64,000 nucleotides of DNA from Phlyctochytrium arcticum (lineage: Eukaryota; Chytridiomycota; Chytridiomycetes; Chytridiales; Chytridiaceae): contig JAHLKI010000003.1 in the NCBI GenBank assembly GCA_025602905.1, positions 1,364,001 to 1,428,000 on the forward strand. The letters are read 5' to 3'. The notes under the pieces were generated by a model, which was not told the DNA's origin, made no database searches, and worked only from the letters and a program-made list of their open reading frames with translations. The first letter of the stretch is position 1. Every line of letters starts with the position of its first letter. Made by a program: the position numbers and the translations under genes. Positions 19,117 through 29,946 of this stretch are shown here, in pieces.

Positions 19117-21480
19117 GTGATGGATGAACAAAATTACTGCTCGGACGCTGAAAACACCAACTCCGCCCTTGAGGACGAAGAGAATGCTCCAGCGGACATT
19201 ATTCCAGCCAAATGGTGGTTAGAATCTTTCGAGAATAAGAAACTGCCTAGAGACGCGATAGCCATGTATCGGCTCCTACTCACCTGTCCCGGATTCCACG
19301 TCGATACCGTACAAGCTTATCTGCAAAACTTTGAAAAGCTCCGCAATACTTGTTTGGCGGCGATGACGGTCCTGCGGCAATCCTTAAGCGCACCGTCCGA
19401 TCAAAGGCGGGCAACTAAACTTGTTACTCACTTACGTGTAAGTTGGAGTTCTGAATGATCTTTGCCAGGCATGAGTGTCTCCTGCACGAGCATATGCTCC
19501 GCAAGCTTGTGCGGGAGGGTGTACAATTTGATGATTGAGTTACATCACTTGGAGGTCATCGCTTCTGGCGAGCACGCTCTACTGGAGTCGAAACTTCTGC
19601 ACGAGCATATGCTCCGCAGGCTTGTGCGGGAGGGTGTACGATTTGATGATTGAGTTACATCACTTGGAGGTCGACCCAGTAGACAGCGCGCTCTATTTCT
19701 TTGAACGCATTTTGAATCCGCCGCATCTAATTATCTTTGTCCCGTTCTTTCTGCCAGTCCGGAGAATTTGGCCACGGATTCGATGGCTTTTCCAAACTCG
19801 AAGCAAGTCGATTGGGGGCCGCAAGGCTGTTTGTCGACGATTATGTGGAGGGTCGAGACCCGAAGAAGAGAAGGATCGAGTCGGATCCGGATCACAACCC
19901 TTTTGCCCCACCGGTATGTGCGATTTAGCAATGGCGCAGATACATATGTTTTTTTAAAGCTTTCTCCGGCAAAGAACACCACTCCGAGCCCACCGCCGAA
20001 GGGTATCCCTACTCTCTTCACACCGGAGGTTGAAAAGCACCTTGCCAGTGAATATGGAGGAGAACGTGCCGGTGTCGGCTGCCTGCAAGCTTCTACGAAT
20101 GGCACTATCAACTCGACCAAGCAAGGTAATATACTACTGCGGGTGTTTGCAATCCTGGCTACAGCCTTTCTAATCCGCATCAGCCAACTCTTTTGGACGA
20201 TGTAAATGTTTCCGCAGCTATGGCCAGCATCCAAAATTTCCTCTTGCAGAAAAAAGATGAAACTACCTTGAAAGACACTCACGGGTATTTGTAAGGCGGC
20301 ACAAATGCCTCTGCTTGTGCCAAAAAAAACTTATCCCTTGCTGGCAGAGCTCTGCACAGCTGTCTACTTTTGACAGATCTGCAACCTAGACTCTACCAAA
20401 GGTTCATTTCGGAGAAGGATTGGGCCACACTCTTACGGCATTTTGTCTCGCGTGCACTTGAGCAACCAACCTTGGATGAGGTGGGCATGGCACAGTCGTT
20501 GATTCTCGAAACGTTGACGGTATGTGTACCAAAGTAGTTTCTGCGGTGCAACAAGCACTTACGCTACTCTAGTCCAATCAGGAAATCCAGCGTCGTTGGC
20601 CGTAGAAAGTGACGACAACATGTGGACAGCAACTGTGAAGAATATCTTACAGCAATTGTATGTTCACTGGCTTTCATTCTCCTATTCGTGATGATCTGAT
20701 ATATGGCAAAAGATGCCCGTATCTACAAGCTGAAGAACCCAAGAAGGTGGGTGAACCTACTTGGATGATCCGGTACGTAGCGCCGTTGTTTGCATCCCTG
20801 TTGTCAGAGAAAACGGATGTGACTTTGTGAGTAGTACGCTACGTAAGTTTTGCCAATCGCCCGCTGATATCTTTTCTGCAGCGACAACACCACTTCTTAT
20901 GGTGCCACCCGCCCGGACGTTTTTGTGATGGACCGGGAAACGCAGCGATCTATTTTGACAACAGAGATCAAGTCACCTTTTGCGGGCATGGTGGAAAAGA
21001 AGAAGGATCTTGCCCGCGTCCTCGTCCGATGCATTGAGGGTGTTGCCAAGGATGCTTTCAAGTGGGAGAACAAATCAGCGCCAGTGAAAATGGCCCTCCA
21101 CTTGCCGGGTAAGAGCTCTTGATCTGAGTATTTCACTTCAACATTTTAAGCATTCAGACTAGGTGATCTCGGGACGGTCTATGAAGTATTTTTGTTCAAC
21201 CGAGTGTACGTCGCAGTGGATGTCGGATCCCTGCGTGTAACAACCGTCTTAACTCAGAGGAACTCTCTGATGATGGCAGAGGCTATATGTGGCGCCTTTA
21301 GAGTCCAGGTACTTTGGGAAGTTTGGGACACATATTGGAAGAACCCACCAAAACTCAATCACTTCTTGCAGGAGCGCATCAGAAGAACATGGCCTATGAT
21401 ACATTGTGCAAAAACCGCAGTAGGGCAGGACAGTCAATCCCCCCAACGCTGGCAGCTACTCGTAAATGAGACACTTTTCT
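19117..21480 (+). CDS. Multi-exon gene with RPD...EIK nuclease-like motif
   Basis: The first exon starts MMDEQNYCSDAENTNSALED at 19117. Later exons are supported by splice-like borders and coherent frames: GHGFDGFSKLEASRLG (from about 19757), LSPAKNTTPSPPPKG (19966), DLQPRLYQRFISEKDWATLL (about 20383), WMIRYVAPLFASLLSEK (about 20760) and TTSYGATRPDVFVMDRE. The last exon contains RPDVFV followed 16 residues later by TTEIKSP, the D-x(n)-ExK arrangement of PD-(D/E)XK nucleases. This pattern is common in lineage-specific fungal families including Crinkler-like effectors. A 115-bp tandem duplication at 19482-19672 introduces TGA stops, and some exon phases do not join, so it may be a pseudogene. 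The exon model is approximate. Confidence 0.5.
19482..19672. repeat. Tandem duplication inside the nuclease-like gene
   Basis: A 76-bp block at 19482-19557 recurs at 19597-19672 with two mismatches (offset 115 bp). Each copy contains TGCACGAGCATATGCTCCGC and GAGTTACATCACTTGGAGGT. Confidence 0.9.
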
Positions 21481-21541
21481 TTTTTTATATATTTCAGTTT
21501 GTTGTAGTTGTTTTTTTATACTTGCTATTCTTTTTCTTCAA

Positions 21542-22308
21542 TTATGCCGGTATCTGTTTAGCAACAGTCCTGGTATCGGCAATCTCGTCATGGCTTTTAA
21601 GGCGGCAGCCTTTTCGAGGACAGAGCGCGGTGTGCATGTCCCGTAGCAGGACGGCTGACCGCGGCAGATACCTCCACACCCCAGGCGGTGTCGGTGTCGA
21701 TTCCTGAATACGCAAAGAGCCAGTCACAATATTGTCCTCTGGTCTTCGAAGTATCCAAAATTCCGACCGACAACGCGCCCAAACTCTTTCTTTGACGCGA
21801 TGAGCGCGACTCCACTTCGCCAAAGTGTGGTTCGACGACGTCGTCGAGAATTCTGAACAGTATCGCGTGAAGGCGGACATCAATGTCGCGCTTGCTGTCG
21901 TTGTGTTGGTTTTTCCGTTGGTCAAATCTTCTGCGCATTTGCGCAGCACGTCCAAAGAAAATGCAACATCCTTATTTCTGTAGCTGTCTGCAGTCAAATT
22001 TTCGAGATGACCTTCAGCTTGACAAACAGTTGGTAGAAACGATGACATTTTGGAAGGCGGCTTTTCACGAAGGGCGCGTGCCCGGCCCGCGCGATATCTG
22101 ATCCAATTTCCAGAGCAGTATTTGTGTCCAAGTTGGAGATAATTGTAAGAAAATCATGTAGTTCAGGGCCAGTCATCACACGGGTATGTGAAGAATTTTT
22201 CGGCTTCAAGTAAGTGATCCGCCGACAGAAGCCGCGTCGGATGAAAGACATCACTCGATTGGTTCTGCCGAAAGCAACGCGTTCTTCACCTTTTGAGACG
22301 AGTGTCAT
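21542..22308 (-). CDS. Hypothetical minus-strand gene, unrecognised
   Basis: Two overlapping frames on this strand look partly coding: 22308-21994 (VMTGPELHDFLTIISNLDTN...) and 22048-21542 (NKDVAFSLDVLRKCAEDLTN...). An intron or frameshift would be needed to join them near 22030. No domain is recognised and the 3' end is not convincing. It could be a decayed piece of the neighbouring Crypton or an unrelated gene. Confidence 0.25.
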
Positions 22309-22454
22309 CTATCCCATTCTGGTTACATTGTCATCTCTCCTCATATGGTTATATTGCATTACCCCTTTACCCCTTAGTCCTCATCATACATAAGGAGAAT
22401 AGCTCCAGATCCTTCCCTCATAATAATAAGAGTCTTCCTTTGTGAATCATCTCA

Positions 22455-23067
22455 TGGTAGCACCACCAAAACTCAGAATCGACCACCAGCACACACCCAG
22501 CACTGGACCCATGTCTCTTCTCGCAACCATACCAACGCAACTCCTAACGTCCACCGAACGAACACCCGCGAAGAAACCGACCCCAACCACTACGTCCACC
22601 GAACGAACACCCGCGAAGAAACCGACCCCAACCACACTACCCAGTTGAAAGCCGTTCGAGCCGGAGCCGCCTCGATCAAAAGCTGTCAAGCCAAAGTCGC
22701 CGAGATCAAACCACACTGGCCCTGATTCCCTGCCAGCCCCCACCCATCAAAACCATTTCCTCCAAACAACGAACGGCAACCGGTCTGCCCACACGCATCA
22801 TCCCCCCTCCTGCACCGACCGTCCCCAATCTGGAAAGCCAGAACCGAATTACAAAAATCAACTTGAGAGAATCCCCGACTAGGATGGAAAACCGAGCGTC
22901 CAAGAGCGTGGGAACTTTCTCACACGCGTCGAGCGCTACCTCACACCAACGCACCTCTCGATGAGCCCGCTATATTGTCGCCTCCACCCAGTTGATGGAT
23001 CTAGCCAATCCGGCGAGAAGTTCGTCACCACCTGATTTATATTCAACCGAACGCCAAAGACCAAGCG
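22455..23067 (+). mobile_element. Ty3 leader remnant (primer-binding site and 5' leader)
   Basis: TGGTAGCACCACC at 22455 matches the primer-binding sites of both complete Ty3 elements in the window and is preceded by CA, as at an LTR end. The following 600 bp is Pro/Thr-coding, low-complexity DNA without an intact gag. The upstream 22330-22454 stretch could be the LTR but no second copy was found, so the element is incomplete. Confidence 0.45.
22548..22637. repeat. 45-bp tandem repeat, two copies
   Basis: Units start at 22548 and 22593 (both begin CGTCCACCGAACGAACACCC) and code for repeated STERTPAKKPTPTT on the plus strand. They lie within the Ty3 leader remnant. Confidence 0.85.
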
Positions 23068-23132
23068 TGTCACGGTGCATAACCGAATACTATGCGCTGG
23101 AGGCGCATAGTATTCGGTTATGCACCGTGACA
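23068..23132. repeat. Perfect 30-bp hairpin with 5-nt loop
   Basis: The arm TGTCACGGTGCATAACCGAA... at 23068-23097 is repeated exactly in inverse at 23103-23132, with loop TGGAG. The right arm is the downstream end of the Crypton coding frame, so the left arm looks like an inverted copy of it. Confidence 0.95.
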
Positions 23133-24065
23133 TGCCGCTCCCCGTGGTTCATTTTTGACTCGTCGCAAGTCGTCCCCAGAACCCAACAGTCTGTCGGTCC
23201 TTCATCTGGTTGACGGCGGACCCAAAAGTCGGGGAACTGAAGATTCAACAGATTCTCCAACCTGCTGACGGTACTGTGTTGCCAGAGCATCGCGCTTCTG
23301 TTTCGCCATCCCAGGCCTGGATAACGGGCGCCATTGACCAAGAAGTACTGGGCAAGATTGATCTTATCATTCTCATCATACGTGTCAATAAGAGAGTTGA
23401 TGGCGCGATCGACCAATTTCTTTCGTCTTGTCGCCCTTCTCTTCTTCTTTGTGTTAGCAATAAGATTCCTCATCGTGGTACAGGACTTGCGAGGATGGGG
23501 ATGGCTATGTAAATGGTTGTCAAATGCCAGATTAGGAAGTGATCTGAAAGCAACATTATACTCGTTCCTACCTGTTCTTGCCCGTATTGACCTGTTGACA
23601 ATAGAGATTGGTTATAGCCTTGATATGGTTGGAGATGGTCTCATGTGCATAAGGAATACCGCCTTTGCGATTCTCCCCCGCCGGAACGAGCACATCTCGA
23701 TGGTATGCGGTCATCTTTGCAACCGTGACAGTCTCGCCATCCGAAAAGTTCATGACTTTCGTGCACCACTTGATGAATGCCTTTTGTTTATTATCGTACA
23801 CCTTCTTTGTGCCCTTTCTTCTATACTGCTGAGTTTCGACTGTCTGGTCTTCAAGGGCATCCAACAGATAGCGCTGCTCCCAAGCACGCCGCTCTGCCTC
23901 AGAGGCCCCGGCCGGTGGTTGAGGAGGTTGCCTGGGTAAAGAAGGGGTCTCGTCTGGGTCAGTCTCGTTCCCTTCCCCTTCCGGTCCGCCAGCCTGATCC
24001 GCATTCTCTTGGTCTTCAGTTTCGTTTAGATCCAGATCCATATGGTTGTCATCGGCTTCCGACAT
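23103..24065 (-). pseudogene. Crypton-type tyrosine recombinase, 3'-truncated
   Basis: Exon 1 runs 24065-23572 and exon 2 from 23504, joined by a 67-nt intron (GTAGGA...ATAG). Exon 1 has an acidic N-terminus, then YDNKQKAFIKWCTKVMNF and TISNHIKAITNLYCQQVNTG, resembling the N-terminal DNA-binding half of fungal Crypton/Ndc10-like proteins. Exon 2 has MRNLIANTKKKRRATRRKKL and GWRNRSAMLWQHSTVSRLEN, matching the R-x-R...LLRLE region that precedes the catalytic part. The frame ends at the hairpin at 23103, so the catalytic tyrosine part is missing. Confidence 0.65.
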
Positions 24066-25031
24066 TCTTTGACGAGAGAGAGAGAGAGAAGTTTAGCTTC
24101 TGAAGGCGGTCTGGTAAAATGCGTTCAAACCTTGCAAAGAAGCAGCTGAGGCAAAGCCTACGAATGGACACGGACTATGGGTGGGTGGTGTGGAGACGAC
24201 GTCAATTTATTTGGTAGTAGTATGTGTGTATGTGTATGTGTGGGAATGTGCGAATGGGTAAGGTTTGAGTTTAAAACGGTCAGTTTGAACTTCGACTTTT
24301 TGTCGGAGTTTGGCAGCCTGGATCTGATCCGCCGCGTCGGTCCTATGGGGGAAGAACCGAGCGGCGGGCTCAACGCGAACCAGCGGGGTTTCCAGTTCAG
24401 CCGTCACAGAGCTGTCTCTGATGACTATGCCACTGTCACTCGCGTCACAACCTCAATTGAAAAAACAGGAAGACCCCCCAGGCTTCCGAGCAATGCCAGA
24501 CTTCTACTCCAAACCGTTTTTCTATTCCCATAATACATCCCACGCATCCAAGGAGGAAGGCACCAACCAAGACAAACTGACACCCCCCGACACCAAACTA
24601 CAGCCAAAACCGACAAAGGACAAACCTCCTACTCATACTCACTGTACACAGATTTTCCTGCACTGATGATGTAACAGATTCTAATCTGTTAGTCATACTT
24701 ATCTTCCCACGCTTCCGCAGTACCACCCAATCAAGCTCTCACGATCACGGCTGTCAGCCCAAGACTTCCCCATACCATCATGGAGTTTGCCACCAGCATT
24801 TGAAATGCCTTCGGACCAATCAAACAGCCAGTGAACCCAAGAATGCACCCCATTGGTCAGAACATCCTAGAACACCAACCTCCAGCCCCAAGAACAGTAG
24901 CCTAGATGGTCGGTTGTGATTTCCCCGTACATAGTTAGCTGCCCCTGAGAGTTTCTTATAAAAGCCGAGTGCTTGCATCCCCCTTCTTGCAATAGCGAGA
25001 AACCTAGCACCGAAGATCCAATATATATTTG
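24066..25031. other. Non-coding spacer with simple repeats
   Basis: About 970 bp between the Crypton start and the pogo element. It contains a GA run near 24076-24089 and a GT-rich stretch near 24221-24245. It also has a TATAAAAG box near 24958 that could be part of an old LTR. No gene is supported. Confidence 0.4.
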
Positions 25032-25425
25032 TACAGTCAAACCTCCAATAGCTAATAAAGTTGGTGGACGCGTGTTTTATAAGTTATTGGACATTTATAA
25101 ATTTGGAAAACCCTCGAACTTTTTTTTATAAGAAACATAATTTTAAGCTCAGTTTTGAGGTCTTTAACTATGGGGCTGTCCGGTGACAACTTCCTGAGCA
25201 AATCCGAGCAACTTTTTTTTCTGGCATTTCACTGCCATCTTTGTTCAAAAAGTTTCCTTTCTATCACCCTCTTGGGGGAAGTAATGTCCAGATGTGACTT
25301 GTTTGGCAATGACCACACTGACCACTATTTCCCGCAAGAGGGTGATACTGTACCTGCATACATAATTTAACGCATTTCGACACTATCAATCATAAATTAC
25401 GAAAACAATATCCAAAGTCAGTCAT

Positions 25426-27718
25426 TTAGGTAGGGACGGAAAAGTACTCCATGATGCTCCCTTGCTTCAGGTTCTCCTCACGGTGTGCCTCCTCCCGCAG
25501 AGCTTTCTGCAGCTTCCTCAGATCAACAAGGTATCCTCCGTATTTGACAGCGTTGTCGCTGTCTAGCACTTGGATAAACTCCGTGCACATCCTCAGCTTC
25601 TCACGCAAGGGAACATGCTTAATAACTTCAACCTCATCATCAGACGATTCCTCCTGCTCCTGTCGCATGTCTTCCTTAACAATCTCCAAGATTCTGTCAT
25701 CTGTCAATTCAACGTGAACGTCATAATCGCTTTGGGGATTGAGGAGACCCTCAATCGAAATAACTCCGTTTCTTACGGGCAGGCTGCTCATTGTCTCGGT
25801 AAGTTCCTTCGCAGCTACAATCTCTTCTTGTCACTCTTCTAACATCGTCGGTACCTCAGCTAAGTCCTTATGGCCAAGGATTTTTGTGTGTTTCCAGCAA
25901 TTGGCAATTGTTTTCTGGCTCACACTTTTCCATGCTTGCTGGGACCATCTCATTGCCTATGAGAAAACCAATTAGTCATCTCACAGGAAATCATAAAATT
26001 TTGAGCCCATACTCAGACTTACGCGAAGAATATCCACTTTGTAAATGGAGTCAACATTGATCTCTTTGTCATCTTTCTGGTTGTTAAGGGCCTTTTGATA
26101 TGCTTCCAGGGAGTTCTGCATGTGTTGCCGTCGGTAGTGCTTTTTGAAAGCTGCGATGATACATGCATCCATGGGCTGAATGTGAGATGTGGTGTTAGGT
26201 GGCAAGAATTGCACTTTCACGTTTGTCAGATCAAGACTGGCCAGTTTATGCGTTGGGGCGTTATCAAGTAGGAGAACAATGTTTCTCCCCTCCGCCTTCA
26301 TTTTTGCATTCAAGCTTTCCATATACTCCACAAATACACACGTTGTCATCCAAGCACTTTTGTTGCTCCGGTATGAGATGCCGAGTTTTTCTGGTTTCCT
26401 TTTTTTGAATACGCGTGGACTGTTGGCTGTCCCAATAAAAAAGGGTTACAGCTTGTCACCTGCCATCGGCATTGTCTGTAAAAGCGATTGTCATACGGAC
26501 TTTGTTCTTCTTTTGGCCTGCAATCGCGTTGCGGGAGATTGTCTGGTTGGGCACCATCTGATAGGATAGACCGGTCTCGTCCGTATTGTAGATGTCGTTA
26601 AGGTCATACTTGGCAGTGATCTCGCGCAATTCCGGCAAGCTAGCCTCAATAGCAGACATGTTTGCGGACCCGCTTTCTCCATGGCTCTTGTGGGCTCCAT
26701 ATTCATACGCTTTCTTAAATTTTTCAAGCCAACCACTCGAAAAAGTTGGCCAGTCTTCCTCAGGGATTTTGAAATGTTTGCAATAAATTTGACCCCGCGC
26801 CTTGATCATGTCCCCACTGATACGAATATCACGATTCTCACAGTCGGTTACAAATAATTGGAGGGCGGCATCCACTTCTGGGCACGTGGTTTGTCGCTCC
26901 TTTCTCATCCTGAGCTCGGGATCTGTCATAGTAACAAATTTTTCCTTTTCTTTCAAAATGTTGGAAATGGTGGCTTGAGTAGGCGCGCTCTCAAGGTTGA
27001 GTTTTTCCTTTGCCCAAGCGGCCAGATCCGACTGCTTGATGCTTTTTTTCCTTTCCTTTTCCCAACAAATATCCCTTCTCATGGAATTAGTCAGTCTGCC
27101 AACATGAACAGGCACTGGCTTCGGCCGAGGTGTTCCAGATTTGCGACTCCCGGTGGCCACATTGTCCACAATGGCCACTTTGCGCTTCTTGTTTGTCAGG
27201 ACAACTAAATCAGGCGACACGCTTGAATCTGTTTTGGCATGTAACGCGGCGAAGTTTTCATAGCGGTTTCTTCACTGATTTCCTCATCAGAAGTTTCGAC
27301 GACGACGGCAGTCTTCTTTCTCTTTTTGGCTGCTTTTTCGGCCACTTTCTTGGCTACTTTTTTGGCAACAGTTTTGGCAACAGGAACTTCTTCAGGTCCT
27401 GAACTCTGATTATCGCTGGACTCATCTTGCACAACATGTTCTTGTGCTTGCTGTAGGAACAGAAATAATAGTAACAGTAAGAGATAGGGAGCAAAACTCA
27501 ACAGGACTGCCTCCCTATTATACTGGCGGTAGCAGTCTTCAAGTTTGTCTTACCGGTTTCCCAAAACAATCATTGCAGTGCACTTCTCCTTCATTGTCAT
27601 TCGCACATCCAGCCGGTAAAACGTCGTGCCCACAGTCTCCCCAGGGATGGCAGTGTCTGCCACATACTATGCACTTGTCTTCGACGGTATCTTTGCAGAC
27701 AATACACGGCCCGCTCAT
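25426..27718 (-). pseudogene. pogo/Jerky-type DDE_1 transposase with N-terminal zinc module
   Basis: Exon 1 (27718-27554) encodes a Cys-rich module starting MSGPCIVCKD, with CIVCGRHCHPWGDC and CNDC. A 103-nt intron follows, then a Lys/Ala-rich linker. After a frameshift near 27240 comes the CENP-B-like HTH (SDLAAWAKEKLNLESAPTQA, WLEKFKKAYEYG), then the DDE core: DIYNTDETGLSYQMV (Asp), LLLDNAPTHKLA (Asp) and LPPNTTSHIQPMDACIIAAF (Asp). A one-base shift and TAA near 26440 and a TGA near 25832 interrupt it. Another intron (GTAAGT...CATAG, about 26020-25956) precedes the C-terminal exon, which ends GSIMEYFSVPT. The protein would be about 600 aa. Confidence 0.88.
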
Positions 27719-27910
27719 ATTGGATGATGCTCTAATTGTGACAATCAAAACAATGTCAGTCAATGAAAATGCAATGGGATTATGGAAACAAGCTTTACCT
27801 GAAGTGAAAGCTTAATCTGAATCAAATCAACCTGAATAGAGGACTACAGAAGGACCCTCTAGGAGGGGGGGAGGGGCAAAATGAACATCCAAACCGCGTC
27901 CAAACCAAAA

Positions 27911-28079
27911 ACAAATAAGTCATGTGATTCCTGTACAGGGCACAAATAACTCATGTGATTCCTGTACAGGGCACAAATAACTCATGTGATTCCTGTACAG
28001 GGCACAAATAACTCATGTGATTCCTGTACAGGGCACAAATAACTCATGTGATTCCTGTACAGGGCACAAATAACTCATG
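27911..28079. repeat. 31-bp minisatellite in the pogo element
   Basis: The unit ACTCATGTGATTCCTGTACA plus GGGCACAAATA recurs with an exact 31-bp step (TCATGTG at 27920, 27951, 27982, 28013, 28044; partial at 28075). The first unit has one variant base. It lies upstream of the transposase start. Confidence 0.97.
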
Positions 28080-29049
28080 CTGATCTTGCAGCAATTTGCC
28101 CAATGCCCAGCAAATGTGCAAAAATGTGGTGCATGGGCAATCATAGAAGCAAATAGGAGATGGACGCGTCACTAGAATACTTCACACTAGAGTTGCTGGA
28201 GATGCCAGAGGACAATTTGGCCACATTTCCTACTTAGAAGACGGGAACTTGGAAGTCTCAAACATTGTAACGCATAGAAGAGTTGAGGTGTGGTAATGGA
28301 TGTATTAAAATGCTTCTATAGTACAATCTTGACTACTGCAGATCCATACTGGCTGTATGCCGTAGCACGGACCTTGGCGTCCTCGCTCTGCAGCGCTATG
28401 GTCGCTACGACCCCTTCTGCACGGCCCCAATCCATACTGACATTGATATCGGATTTACCAACAAATGCAACGCAGCATTTTCCGTGAAACACACGAACAC
28501 AAGGGAATGATCTATGAGCTAGCATTACTTTCGTCAGAATGATGATTATTTAGAACTGCAACTTTCAACCCACTTCGAGTGTCATAGCTTCTCGATTTCT
28601 CAAAAGTGACTTCATCGAGTTCAGCCAGAGACCCACCACATCCTTTCGGATGCTGGGTACAACTTCAACCATTGTCGGTTCTGGTTAGTCCGACTATTGT
28701 AATCTTCTTGCTTCTCACAGTGTCATTTGCTTTTGGCATTTTGATCTTGCTTTGTTTATGATCTCAACCACTGGCACTGACATGCAGCCAATGAGCGGAG
28801 CAAAAATCAATAAAATCACGTGGACCTTGGCGGGACCCCCCGGGGGACTCCTAAATTTTAAAATGTTGGAGGTAAATGGAGGAAATCCTTCAAATCCGGA
28901 GGAACCCCAACTCTCTCATAACTTATATACTAATTAAAATTTCCCAAATTTTTATATGATATTAGATATTAGTTATGCACTAGTAACCGACATGGTGGAC
29001 AAGATTTTTATAAGTTATCAGAATATTAGTTATTGGAGGTTTGACTGTA

Positions 29050-29946
29050 TACATCACTACTTCTCCTTTCGTCCAAAGATCTGTCCCTGCTACTCGTTAC
29101 AGATGACTTCCAAAACAACACTTTCAAATACATGGCCTCCAATCTTCCAAAAAAATGAAATACAAAGGAAGCCCAAAACGTTACAGATTGAGAGACAAAG
29201 GACAAACTATAATGTCAAAGAGAATATGGGTGACTCCTTGCGCGATTTATCACATTTCATATCTTCCTCAGTGGCCCCGCCTCCTGAGTACTGACATTGA
29301 ATCAAGTCAGCATCTTTTATCACAGCGCGGAACTGCCATTCTAGGCTAAATGACGCGTAGCATTTCCATAGTCTTTTCCCTCATTCTTTTCTTTTGAGAC
29401 AACAATATACACAATGTCAGATTTAGCTCATGGCACTTCTCAGGGGTTCAGGTAGGGGTATGGGCTATCTCTCTTATTAATTGTTCGCCTGGATTCAACT
29501 TCAAAAAAATGGACCGTCTCAACAAGGACGCAACTCCGGCACATTAGCCAAAAAATGTATTGTCAAATTCCGGATGCAATAAAAGGTAGAAAAGGCGGAT
29601 ACGCATATAAGTTATAGGAAAATACTAATAGATGAAGGGGGTGTGGGTGCGAAGACCGACAAAAACGTCTGATGCCTTGTGTTTGCCATATGTCAACCGT
29701 CAAAAATTACTGAAAGCACGAGACGCGTTATGCGTCAAAGATTCAATTCAAGACAAAAAACATAAACTACATAAAGACTCATCCTAACTACGACTAAAAA
29801 CCCAGTGTTGAAGAGATACACGCGTGCAAAGAGGGGGACATCTTACCTATACGATTCCGTTAATTCAGTGAATCTGTCAAAGTTTGCTGCAAAGATCTCA
29901 CATATCTTAAAAATCTTCCATAAAATCAGCGGTAGTAACGTTTTTG
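29050..29946. other. AT-rich intergenic stretch
   Basis: About 900 bp with only short overlapping frames, none with motifs or splice support. I see nothing in it beyond possible regulatory DNA. Confidence 0.4.

Larger units (their letters stand above)
25034..29047 (-). mobile_element. pogo/Tigger DNA transposon
   Basis: Both ends carry CAGTCAAACCTCCAATA in inverted orientation (25034 onward; complement ending 29047), flanked by TA at 25032-25033 and 29048-29049. This is the target duplication and terminal style of the Tc1/mariner-pogo group. The transposase lies on the minus strand (25426-27718). The element is 4014 bp. The right side (28080-29047) has no gene that I can support. Confidence 0.9.

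Noticed and set aside
22330..25031. A complete LTR element between 22455 and 24660
   Set aside because: The sequence upstream of 22455 does not match that near 24665-25031, so no LTR pair is supported.
27911..28079. CRISPR-like regular repeats
   Set aside because: Units are directly adjacent with no unique spacers, in a eukaryotic transposon; it is a minisatellite.
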